From UBA1926 sp036732005 (lineage in GTDB: Bacteria > Planctomycetota > Phycisphaerae > Phycisphaerales > UBA1924), in contig DAINDF010000001.1 of NCBI GenBank assembly GCA_036732005.1, positions 248,001-312,000 on the forward strand: a stretch of DNA of 64,000 nt, in the 5' to 3' direction. This document shows, piece by piece, positions 44,513 through 52,186 of the stretch. The notes under the pieces are model-generated. The model had not been told where the DNA came from. It did no database searches and worked only from the letters and a program-made list of their open reading frames with translations. Position numbers and translations under genes: made by a program. Numbering within the stretch: position 1 is the stretch's first letter; each line of letters starts with the position of its first letter.

Positions 44513-44661
44513 GAGAGCGTGCGGCTCTCCGCCTCGCCAAGATGAATCCGGGATCGAGTGAGACCGGTCGCGATCGAGGGTCGTGAAGTGAGTGATGAAC
44601 ACTCGCCCTTCGCGCTCGCCGCGGGCTCGCGGAGCCACGCACGGTTTACACCGGACCGGAA

Positions 44662-45408
44662 TCAGAACGGCGCCGGGGCTTCGAACTTGACCCATTGCCC
44701 CGTGTAGGGGTGCCAGAACCCAAGTTTCTCGGCGTGGAGCAGCAGACGGGGGGCGAGGGTCTCGTCGCCGTAGAGGCGGTCGCCGATGATGGGCAGGCCC
44801 AGACCGCCCTTCTCGGCCGGGTGAGCACAGTGAACCCGGAGCTGGTGGGTCCGTCCGGTGAGGGGGCGGAGTTCGATCCGCGTGGCGTCGATCACGCGGG
44901 CGTCGGGGGTAGTCCAGGCCTCCTCTCCGCGGAGGACCCAGTCCGTCTGGCCGGGCCTGCCGTGGACCGCGTCAACCTTCTGGAGGGGCCGATTCGGCCA
45001 GTCGACGCAGAGAGGAAGGTCGATGTGCCCGCGCCGGCCGTCGGGGTGCTCGCGTTCGGTGGGGACGGGGGCGCCACCCAGCCGGCCCTGGAGGAGGGCG
45101 ACATACCACTTCCGGACGCTGCGCTTCTCGAACTGGCCCGAGAGCTTGCGGTGGGTCACCGGGTCGAGGGCGAAAACGACGAGGCCCGAGGTGTCCATGT
45201 CGAGCCGGTGGCACGAGAGCGAGCCGGTGGCGTGGGGGTACCGCTCCTGGACGCGGACGCGGGCGCAGTCCTGCTTGTCCTCGCCCCGGCCTGGGACGCT
45301 GAGCATGCCCGCGGGCTTGTTGACGACAACAAACGCCTCCTCCTCGTGGACGAGGGCGATGTCCAGGCCGGGCGTCGGGGGGATGTGGACTCGGGCGGGC
45401 TCGGTCAC
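44662..45408 (-). CDS. RluA-family pseudouridine synthase
   Basis: 248 aa. FVVVNKPAGMLSVPGRG, the catalytic block CHRLDMDTSGLVVFALD (Asp nucleophile) and LRPLTGRTHQLRVHCA are the hallmarks of RluA enzymes. No S4 RNA-binding domain precedes it, as in RluA and TruC; LLLHAEKLGFWHP is also typical of RluA/TruC. It isomerises uridine in rRNA or tRNA. Which site cannot be told. Convergent with metH (150 bases apart), divergent from the beta-propeller gene (51 bases). Confidence 0.93.
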   Translation of the reverse strand: MTEPARVHIPPTPGLDIALVHEEEAFVVVNKPAGMLSVPGRGEDKQDCARVRVQERYPHATGSLSCHRLDMDTSGLVVFALDPVTHRKLSGQFEKRSVRKWYVALLQGRLGGAPVPTEREHPDGRRGHIDLPLCVDWPNRPLQKVDAVHGRPGQTDWVLRGEEAWTTPDARVIDATRIELRPLTGRTHQLRVHCAHPAEKGGLGLPIIGDRLYGDETLAPRLLLHAEKLGFWHPYTGQWVKFEAPAPF

Positions 45409-45459
45409 GAAGGGGAGGGTAGAGGCCCCGCGGGGGGGTTGTCGCCGCTATGGTTGCGT

Positions 45460-46653
45460 ATGAGCAAATCCCTCTCCGTCGCGACGCTGTTGTTGATTGC
45501 GGGCCCGGCACTGGGGCAGCACGGCGGCCCCTCGGGCGATGCCGAACCGCTCGACTGGATGACTCTCGAAAAGGGCGTTCTGAGCGGGTATGTCCGGCTG
45601 ACCGACCCCGCGGAGTACCTGAAGGCGGGTGAAGCGTACTTCAACGGGGACGGGACCTGGGTGATCTTCCAGGCCACGCCGCACCCCGCCGAGGGCGCGC
45701 CCCCCAGCGCGCACTACGAGATGTTCGTCGCGCCAGTGGTGCGGGACGACTCCGGGCGGATGACGGGCCTGGGCGAGGCGATCCAGGTCTCCAAGACCGG
45801 ATCGGCGAACACCTGTGGCTGGTGGCACCCGACGGAGCCCGGCGTCATCCTCTTCGGCTCGACGATCGAGCCCCCGGTCGAGTCTGACCAGCCCGGGTAC
45901 CAGCGCGGCAGCGGGCGGTATCAGTGGTCGTTCCCGGTCGAGATGGACATGGTGACGACCAGAGTGACGCCCGACGGCGCGGCGCCGGCCGAGCGGATGT
46001 TCTCGCGGCCCGGGTACGACGCGGAGGGCTCGTGGTCGCCCGACGGGCGGCATGTGCTGTACGCGAATGTGGACCTTGAGAAATCGCTCGCGCTGGGCCG
46101 GCCGGACGCCGACCTGTGGGTGTACGACACCAAGACCGGGCTGCACGCGTTGATCGTAGAGGCGGGCGGGTACGACGGCGGACCCTTCTTCAGCCCGGAC
46201 GGGGACTGGATCACCTACCGCTCCGACCGCCGCGGAGACAACATGCTCCAGTTGTTCATCGCGGAGTTGTCGCGGGATGAGTCGGGCCGGATCATCGGGA
46301 TCAAGCGCGAGGTCGCGCTGACGGACAACCAGCATGTGAACTGGGCTCCGTACTGGCACCCGTCGGGGCGGTACCTGATCTACGCGACCAGCGAGGTGAG
46401 CCACCGGAACTACGAGGTGTTCGCGATCCCCGCGCTGGACGAGAACGGGGAGCCCGTGACCGGACGCAAGCCGATCCGGATCACCCACGCGGACGGGTTT
46501 GACGGGCTCCCGGTGTTCAGCCCGGACGGGTCGGTGATGATGTGGACGAGCCAGCGGATCCCGCAGGGCATCGAGGGCGAGACGCCCTCAAGCCAGGTGT
46601 GGGTGGCGTCGTTCAGCGAGGCGATGAACGACGCCTACAGCCGCGGCGAGTGA
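45460..46653 (+). CDS. Secreted PD40/TolB-like beta-propeller protein
   Basis: 397 aa. Signal peptide about 1-19 (MSKSLSVATLLLIAGPALG). Repeats with the PD40 signature follow: DAEGSWSPDGRHVLYANVD, GGPFFSPDGDWITYRSDR, WAPYWHPSGRYLIYATSE, LPVFSPDGSVMMWTSQR. It looks like a six- or seven-bladed WD40/TolB propeller, probably periplasmic. Such proteins serve as scaffolds or accessory parts of peptidases; no enzyme domain is attached. The stop overlaps an alternative GTG of the next gene, so they may be co-transcribed. Confidence 0.82.
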   Translation: MSKSLSVATLLLIAGPALGQHGGPSGDAEPLDWMTLEKGVLSGYVRLTDPAEYLKAGEAYFNGDGTWVIFQATPHPAEGAPPSAHYEMFVAPVVRDDSGRMTGLGEAIQVSKTGSANTCGWWHPTEPGVILFGSTIEPPVESDQPGYQRGSGRYQWSFPVEMDMVTTRVTPDGAAPAERMFSRPGYDAEGSWSPDGRHVLYANVDLEKSLALGRPDADLWVYDTKTGLHALIVEAGGYDGGPFFSPDGDWITYRSDRRGDNMLQLFIAELSRDESGRIIGIKREVALTDNQHVNWAPYWHPSGRYLIYATSEVSHRNYEVFAIPALDENGEPVTGRKPIRITHADGFDGLPVFSPDGSVMMWTSQRIPQGIEGETPSSQVWVASFSEAMNDAYSRGE

Positions 46654-46670
46654 ACCCGGGAGGGCGGCGC

Positions 46671-48275
46671 GTGGCGGGCGAGCCTTCGGACTTCGGCCAA
46701 AGCCCGGTGCAGACACTCGCCCGCGTCGGCGACCCGACGCCCGCGCGCGAGCACTCGGGCTTCTGGTCCCACTGGCTCGGGTTGGTCGACGGCGATGCAC
46801 CGAGGCTGATCGCCCGGATCAGCGGCGGACAGGGCGAGGCGGAGATCGATCCATCGGACCCGACCTGCACCCACGGGTTCGCCAGTCTGGGCGGGGTGCG
46901 GATCGGCGCCCGCCTCTGCCTGCCCCCGCCCGGGCAGGAGATCCGGGCGGGGCTCGTGAGCACCCACGGCTACGCGGTCAGCAAGCCGATCGAGGAGCGG
47001 GACTCGCTCTTCGCGTCGTTGGTTGATCGCGGGGTCGCGGTGCTGAACATCCGCGTGCGCGGGTTCGCGGGCAGCCGGCTTGATTGCGGGGATCTCCAGA
47101 CGCCGGGGTCGGAAGGGCTGGGGTGGATCACCCGGGGCCTGGACGATCCCGACGCGAGCGCCGAGGGGACGATGGCGTGGGTGTATCCCCAGGCCGTCGC
47201 GGATGTCTTCCAGGCCTGCCGCGCGCTGCGGGCGTGGCTCGCGGGGCACACGGGCGAGGAAAAGCCGCTCTACCTGCACGGCGAGAGTTTCGGGGGCGGG
47301 CTCGCCGTGCCGGCCGCAGCCAAGCTCGAGGGGCGAGGCATCGACCGGGCCCGCATCGACCGGCTCGTGCTGGCCCTACCGACGATGGGCGACTGGCCCT
47401 GGCGGCTCGGGCACCCGCTCACGCGCGGCGCGGGAGCGCAGATCCTGGCGCTGCTCGAACGCCGAGCCGATCTGGGCGACCTGATCCGGGGCCGGCTGCG
47501 CCTGATGGACTCGGTGGTGCATGCCTCCCGTGTGAGGTGCCCTGTGCTGTGCAAGCTGGCGGAGCGAGACGAGGTGGTGCCCGCCCCCACCGCCGCGGCG
47601 GTGTTCAACGGGTTGCGGGTGGACCCCGGGCTCAAGTGGAGGTTCGTCGTCCCCCACGGGCACGCCGAGACGGGGATCGCGAACGCGCGTCGGCACGCGG
47701 AGTTCGAGCGGTGCGCCGCGGACTTCCTCGACCCGGGCCGGTCGCCCAACGAGGCGATGCTCGCGTGGAACGACCGCCTGAGTGGACGCGGCGCCCCCGC
47801 GGCCGGGGCGGGAGGGGAGACCCCGCTCCTGTTCGGCGCCCCGGGGCAATCCCGGGAGCAGGCGCATGAGGAAGACCCGGATCAACTCGACGCGGTGGTC
47901 CGCCGGGCCTACGAACGCACGGGGCGCACGCTGGACGACCTTCCCTACACCGAGGACTTTGAGCAGCTGTGGTCCTCGGTCGCGAAGGCGACGAACGCGG
48001 GGCGGCGGGAGCTGTTCCACCGCCTGCACAACATGCGCAAGGCGGGGAAACTCCCGCGGCTCGGCCGGGCGCACGCCCAGCCGCCCAGCATCGAGCCCGC
48101 CGAGGAGTCGATGCTCGCGACGCTGGTGATCGAGGCGGTGGGCACGCTCGGCCAGCGGGATCGCCTGCCGTACACGCCGGCGTTCGACGCGCTGCTCGAG
48201 CGGTTCAGCGCCCAGACCGGTCGCAGGCTGAGCGCGCACGATTGCTGGCGCCTGGTGGCGAAACTCTCGAAGTGA
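46671..48275 (+). CDS. Alpha/beta hydrolase with duplicated C-terminal helical module
   Basis: 534 aa from a GTG with GGGAGGG seven bases upstream; an earlier GTG at 46650 overlaps the previous stop but has no site. Residues about 90-340 are an alpha/beta hydrolase: VSTHGYAVSKPIEERDSLFA, nucleophile elbow YLHGESFGGG (Ser206), Asp in LAERDEVVPAP, His in VVPHGHAETG. No signal peptide. The last ~140 residues hold two copies of a unit: DDLPYTEDFEQLWSSVAKAT with LFHRLHNMRKAGKLP, and DRLPYTPAFDALLERFSAQTG with CWRLVAKLSK. Their function is unknown; this unit looks like a winged-helix-type fold. Substrate unknown. Confidence 0.75.
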   Translation: MAGEPSDFGQSPVQTLARVGDPTPAREHSGFWSHWLGLVDGDAPRLIARISGGQGEAEIDPSDPTCTHGFASLGGVRIGARLCLPPPGQEIRAGLVSTHGYAVSKPIEERDSLFASLVDRGVAVLNIRVRGFAGSRLDCGDLQTPGSEGLGWITRGLDDPDASAEGTMAWVYPQAVADVFQACRALRAWLAGHTGEEKPLYLHGESFGGGLAVPAAAKLEGRGIDRARIDRLVLALPTMGDWPWRLGHPLTRGAGAQILALLERRADLGDLIRGRLRLMDSVVHASRVRCPVLCKLAERDEVVPAPTAAAVFNGLRVDPGLKWRFVVPHGHAETGIANARRHAEFERCAADFLDPGRSPNEAMLAWNDRLSGRGAPAAGAGGETPLLFGAPGQSREQAHEEDPDQLDAVVRRAYERTGRTLDDLPYTEDFEQLWSSVAKATNAGRRELFHRLHNMRKAGKLPRLGRAHAQPPSIEPAEESMLATLVIEAVGTLGQRDRLPYTPAFDALLERFSAQTGRRLSAHDCWRLVAKLSK

Positions 48276-48321
48276 AGGGCGCGCCCGTGTGGGCCGCCGC
48301 GGGGCGGTCGTCGCGCGCACG

Positions 48322-48348
48322 AAAAAGCCCCGCCGCGGGGCGGGGCTT
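48322..48348 (-). terminator. Intrinsic terminator of the 48373-50463 gene
   Basis: AAGCCCCGCC (48325-48334) pairs with GGCGGGGCTT (48339-48348) across GCGG; on the minus strand it is followed by five T. It lies 25 bases beyond the minus-strand stop and 47 bases after the convergent hydrolase stop, so it may serve both directions. Confidence 0.85.
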
Positions 48349-48372
48349 GAGGGGATCATCGGGCGTACTCGG

Positions 48373-50463
48373 TTACGGGCAGCCGCCCGAGAAAGCGGTG
48401 ATGAACGCGGTGATGTCGGCGAGGTCGAACACGCCGAACGGGGGCGCGAGGTCCGCCGCGGGCTGGGCCCCGGTGAAGGCGGTGATAAAGCCGGTGATGT
48501 CGGCCAGGTCGAGGATGCCGAAGGGCTCGGCGATGTCGGCGGCGTTGCAGCCGGCCTGGACCTCGGCGCTCAGGTTGACATACTGCGTGCCCGGGATCAG
48601 GGAGAAATCGACCTCGTTGAGCGTGCCGAGGTTGTCGGGCCCGGCGGCGTCGCCGAAGACCTGATTGGACATGAAGTTGAACCCGCCGTTGGAGATGAAG
48701 CCGGCGAGGAGGATGTCCTGCACGCCGTCCCAGCCCAGCTCGTCGAGGTCGATGCAGATCTCGATGCCGGTGCTGACCTGGCGGACGATGGAATCAACGG
48801 CCGCGGAGGAGGTGACGCCGCCGACATTGGAGTTGTCGATGGCGATCTGGAGCAGACCCGGGACGGGGTTATTGGGGTCGATCTGGGTCTGACGCGGGGC
48901 GTAGTTGGTGTACAGGCCGCTGGTGAAGCCGTCCTGGATGTCGACGCGGGGCCCGGAGAAATCGATGAGTTCGACCGGGTTGGCGACGGGGTCGCCCACG
49001 CCGTTGGTGACCTCGCCGCCGAAGAACGCGCCGTAGTCGAGCGGGGTCAGGGTGAACGGCTCGAGGAGGACGCCGTCGCTGCGGAGGACCGCGGCGTCGG
49101 TGAAGTTGATCAGGTTGCCCGAGCCGCCGTCCTGCCCGTTGTTGACATTGAACCAGTAGTCGGCCTCGAAGCCGTCGTCGAACTTGATGCCGGCCATGGT
49201 CTGGAGGGCGCCGAAGGAGATGTCGATGTTGTCGATCGGGTCGCCGTTGGAGTCGAATCCGAGGCGGTTCTGCCCGCCGGGCTGAGCATCGATGAAGAGG
49301 CTGAGCTTGTTGAAGTTCACCTCCATGTTGCCGCCGATGAAGATGTACAGGTAGTCGGTGCCGACCTCGCTCTGGACGATGCCGGCGCGGAGGTTGTCGA
49401 GCTCGGAGCCGTACGCCCAGTTGGCGTCGGGCGAGACTGGGGTGGCCTGCGAGGGGCTGCCGATCACGCCGGCGACGTTGACATTGCTGACGGCGAGGCT
49501 GACGGCGGGCACGCCGGAGTCACCGCCCGTGAGCGGGCCGGCGTTGGCGGCGCCGTAGCCGGCGAGGTTGCCGAGCAGGTCGACATCGGCGTTGTTGCCG
49601 GAGAACACGCCGTACCAGGCCCGCGGAACATTGGGGGTGTTGCCGTCGGCGTCGTTGTCGAAGGCGTCGACGGAGACGACGAAGTCGGGGCGGAAGGTGT
49701 CGGCGGGCGAGGCGCTGGTGTCGAAGATGACATTGGGCGCGTCGATGATGAACGCGCCGGAGCCCGAGCCGTTGCCGAGTTCGGACGCGCCGCCCGCGGT
49801 GCCGTTGGTGTCGATGTAGAGGTCCAGGCCGTTGCCGTTGGCCTCGAGGTTCCCGGCGATCATGATGTAGATGTTGGTGGCGTCCTGGGCGACGAAGACC
49901 TGGTCGATCTCGGAGCCGCCGCCGCCGATGTCGGTGCCGGCCTGGCTGTCGCCGAACCCGGTGTAGTTGGTCTGGACGAACTTGGCGGCGCCGTAGCCGG
50001 CGTCGGCGGTGCCGTCGACGACGATGGTGGCGTTCGGGATGGCGCCGACATCAATGAACTGGCGTCCCGGGAAGCGGACGGGGTCGTTGAAGTCGGGGCT
50101 TCCGCCGATGTTTGAGGTGTCGATCGGGAGCGACCCGATGGTCTGGTTGGACATGAAGGAGCGATCGCCCGAGGTGACCCAGCCGCCGAGGCGGAAGGTC
50201 GTCGCGTTGCCCAGGGCGGACTTGGGGATCTTGATCTCGACGCCCGTGGTCACATTCTCCGGATCGCCGAAGTTGCCCCCGTTGAACATGCCGGCCATGT
50301 TGTCGCCGAACTGCGTCGGGACGGTGTTCACCCAGCGGATGGGCCCGTAGAACCCGTTCTCGGTGGCGCTGCTGAACACGCCGTCGATGGTGGGCTGGGC
50401 GGCGGCGAGGCCGGCCGAGGCCGCCAGGATGGCCGCGGTGAGCGTGCGCGTACGAATGTTCAT
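48373..50463 (-). CDS. Secreted GC-type dockerin protein with internal duplication
   Basis: 696 aa. Signal about 1-22 (LTAAILAASAGLAAAQ). GGGAG lies eight bases before the ATG. The body is beta-rich, with TNIYIMIAGNLEANGNGLDL and DYLYIFIGGNMEVNFNKLSL as two copies of one strand pattern, and FMSNQTIGS near the N-terminus mirrored by FMSNQVFGD near the end. The tail CNAADIAEPFGILDLADITG / ADLAPPFGVFDLADITAF ends SGGCP. No catalytic motif recognised. Structural or carbohydrate-related extracellular role is only a guess. Confidence 0.78.
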   Translation of the reverse strand: MNIRTRTLTAAILAASAGLAAAQPTIDGVFSSATENGFYGPIRWVNTVPTQFGDNMAGMFNGGNFGDPENVTTGVEIKIPKSALGNATTFRLGGWVTSGDRSFMSNQTIGSLPIDTSNIGGSPDFNDPVRFPGRQFIDVGAIPNATIVVDGTADAGYGAAKFVQTNYTGFGDSQAGTDIGGGGSEIDQVFVAQDATNIYIMIAGNLEANGNGLDLYIDTNGTAGGASELGNGSGSGAFIIDAPNVIFDTSASPADTFRPDFVVSVDAFDNDADGNTPNVPRAWYGVFSGNNADVDLLGNLAGYGAANAGPLTGGDSGVPAVSLAVSNVNVAGVIGSPSQATPVSPDANWAYGSELDNLRAGIVQSEVGTDYLYIFIGGNMEVNFNKLSLFIDAQPGGQNRLGFDSNGDPIDNIDISFGALQTMAGIKFDDGFEADYWFNVNNGQDGGSGNLINFTDAAVLRSDGVLLEPFTLTPLDYGAFFGGEVTNGVGDPVANPVELIDFSGPRVDIQDGFTSGLYTNYAPRQTQIDPNNPVPGLLQIAIDNSNVGGVTSSAAVDSIVRQVSTGIEICIDLDELGWDGVQDILLAGFISNGGFNFMSNQVFGDAAGPDNLGTLNEVDFSLIPGTQYVNLSAEVQAGCNAADIAEPFGILDLADITGFITAFTGAQPAADLAPPFGVFDLADITAFITAFSGGCP

Positions 50464-51122
50464 CGTGATCTCCCTTTGCAGATAAATTGGTGAACTATGG
50501 GTGAGCAACTCACCCTCCCCGAAACAACGCCGCGGCCCCCAGTCTCTCCGCATGATCGGCCGCTTCCCGAATTCTAGCGGGCCACCGGGTCTGGATCGAC
50601 ACAAATCCGCGCCGAATCAAGGGGGTGCCGCCCACCCCGAGACGCCCGCACGCGCTTGTGCGGATGATGCGAACGGGATGGGCGTGGCGCGGAACCAGAG
50701 ACCGGCGCCCTCGACTCGGGCAAGTCAAGCCATTAACTTTCCGCGTTTCATTCCGGCGTTTTCCTGCAGGCCCTCCCGCCGTAGGGGTGCCGGCTCACCA
50801 CGGTTCTGGGACGATCCGGCGACGGGGACCTCGCGTAGCGGATCGTCCCTCGCCGCCTGCTCCCGACCCGGATCAACCGACTCCCGGCGTGTGTGGGAGA
50901 GCACAGTCCGGGGACCGAAGAGAGACGGTCCGGGAAATCGGACGACTGTGTCAGCACAGTTGGGTGAACGGCACGCGAAATCAAGTTTGACAAATGCGTC
51001 AAACTTCGACGATGATGCGTATTGTCCGAGAAGACGGACCATCCTAAAATGGCCCGTCTGCTCCAGAATCGCCCCCCGGCTCTCGTGACGGGAGGGCGTC
51101 ACCCAGGTTCCGGGAGGGTGTC
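50464..51122 (+). other. Long intergenic region with a palindromic promoter site near its right end
   Basis: 659 bases between divergent genes. The several open frames in it show no protein-like pattern. The left end carries the ribosome site and presumably the promoter of the minus-strand secreted protein (an A/T-rich stretch around 50475-50500). Near the right end lies the inverted repeat with TTGACA described separately. The middle is G+C-rich without clear hairpins. Confidence 0.5.
50983..51016 (+). promoter_or_regulatory. Candidate promoter with overlapping palindromic operator upstream of the prepilin gene
   Basis: AAGTTTGAC (50983-50991) and GTCAAACTT (50998-51006) form a perfect 9-bp inverted repeat around a six-base spacer. 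The left arm contains a consensus -35 box TTGACA (50987-50992), and 18 bases downstream GATGAT (51011-51016) is an acceptable -10. The operator would therefore cover the -35 of a promoter 107 bases before the prepilin ATG at 51123. Confidence 0.55.
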
Positions 51123-52124
51123 ATGGCCGCGAAGACTCGTGCCGCTGGTTTCACGCTGATTGAGTTGCTCGTGGTGATCGCGATCATCGCGTTGCTGATC
51201 GGGATCCTGCTGCCCGCGCTGGGGAAGGCCCGCGATTCCGCCCAGGCGGCGGCGTGCCTGGCCAATGTGCGGAGCAACGGGCAGGCGATGATCAATTATG
51301 CCGACTCCAACAGGGACTGGCTGCCAATCGTGCCGCTCGCCGGGCCGGCTGCGGCCCAGTGGCCGCAATTTTTGACTGGGCAGTCGGTGTACGGGGGCCT
51401 GGCGGGCTTCTACAGCCTTTTCCAGATTGGACAGGGGAGCGAAGATGACCTTGCGTCAAGCCAAGTGGGCTTCATTGGAACTCCCCAACTTGGACAGGCC
51501 TATGCGGATGGCGGCACGGAACCCGTGATGAGTGGATATCTGGATGGCTTCGGCGCCTTGTATTGCCCTTCGGATGGGTTGGATTATTGGTGGAAGCGGC
51601 CCTATCCGACCACTGGCACTCAGGCTCGTTACACGATCAGCGGGGCCAACGAAACCATGGTCCCTGAGGCTCCCGGCGGCTCGAAGGATGTGATTCACTA
51701 CAATGTCAGCTACATGTATGTCGCGGGTCTGAGCATCAGCGAGCCGGGAATTCTCGTTCCGGCACCGTTCTTTGGCGACGAGACGAATACCTTCGATTAC
51801 TCCCTGAACGCGTGGTACGGCTGGAACTGGGCTGAGAACTCACCGGGTACCGGGAGCGGAATTGAGCCGGACCCGGTCGCCGACTTCGGCTTCAATCCTG
51901 AGACCGGCTACGCCAAGGACGACAACCACGGCGACCGCGGCGGGCACTTCGTCTTCATGGACGGGCACGCCGTGATGGTGACCGAGAACCCGCAGTTCAC
52001 TTTCTTCTCAAGCCCAGACAATATCGACGAAGGAAATCCGTACTACGATCGCGCCAGGCAGAACGGAACCAGTATCAACTTGCTGAACCCGGATCGGAGT
52101 AATCGGGTTCAGACAATCGACTAA
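51123..52124 (+). CDS. Prepilin-like secreted protein (planctomycete H-X9-DG type)
   Basis: 333 aa. MAAKTRAAG is the leader; FTLIELLVVIAIIALLIGIL follows with Gly at -1 and Glu at +5, then LLPALGKARDSAQAAACLAN, as in the large planctomycete prepilin families. The C-terminal part has GGHFVFMDGHAVMV, the conserved 'FxDGH' near the end of these proteins. The central region is Gly/Tyr/Trp-rich. Such proteins are processed by prepilin peptidase; whether they form pili is unknown. Ends before a bidirectional terminator. Confidence 0.85.
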   Translation: MAAKTRAAGFTLIELLVVIAIIALLIGILLPALGKARDSAQAAACLANVRSNGQAMINYADSNRDWLPIVPLAGPAAAQWPQFLTGQSVYGGLAGFYSLFQIGQGSEDDLASSQVGFIGTPQLGQAYADGGTEPVMSGYLDGFGALYCPSDGLDYWWKRPYPTTGTQARYTISGANETMVPEAPGGSKDVIHYNVSYMYVAGLSISEPGILVPAPFFGDETNTFDYSLNAWYGWNWAENSPGTGSGIEPDPVADFGFNPETGYAKDDNHGDRGGHFVFMDGHAVMVTENPQFTFFSSPDNIDEGNPYYDRARQNGTSINLLNPDRSNRVQTID

Positions 52125-52140
52125 CTGTTCATATTCAAAT

Positions 52141-52171
52141 AAAAGGCCCGGCAGCTTTGCCGGGCCTTTTT
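52141..52171. terminator. Bidirectional intrinsic terminator
   Basis: GGCCCGGCA (52145-52153) pairs with TGCCGGGCC (52158-52166) across GCTT. AAAA precedes and five T follow, so it can stop transcription of the plus-strand prepilin gene (stop 17 bases before) and of the minus-strand beta-helix gene (stop at 52187). Confidence 0.9.
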
Positions 52172-52186
52172 GTACTTGCCGTTGTA

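Noticed and set aside
40937..44695. A 1252-codon minus-strand open frame opposite metH
   Set aside because: Antisense shadow created by codon bias; the product has no recognisable domain, and metH on the plus strand is complete with all its motifs.
50501..51088. 195-codon frame in the long intergenic region
   Set aside because: Arg/Ser/Pro-rich, no ribosome site, no domain, and it would cover the palindromic promoter region.
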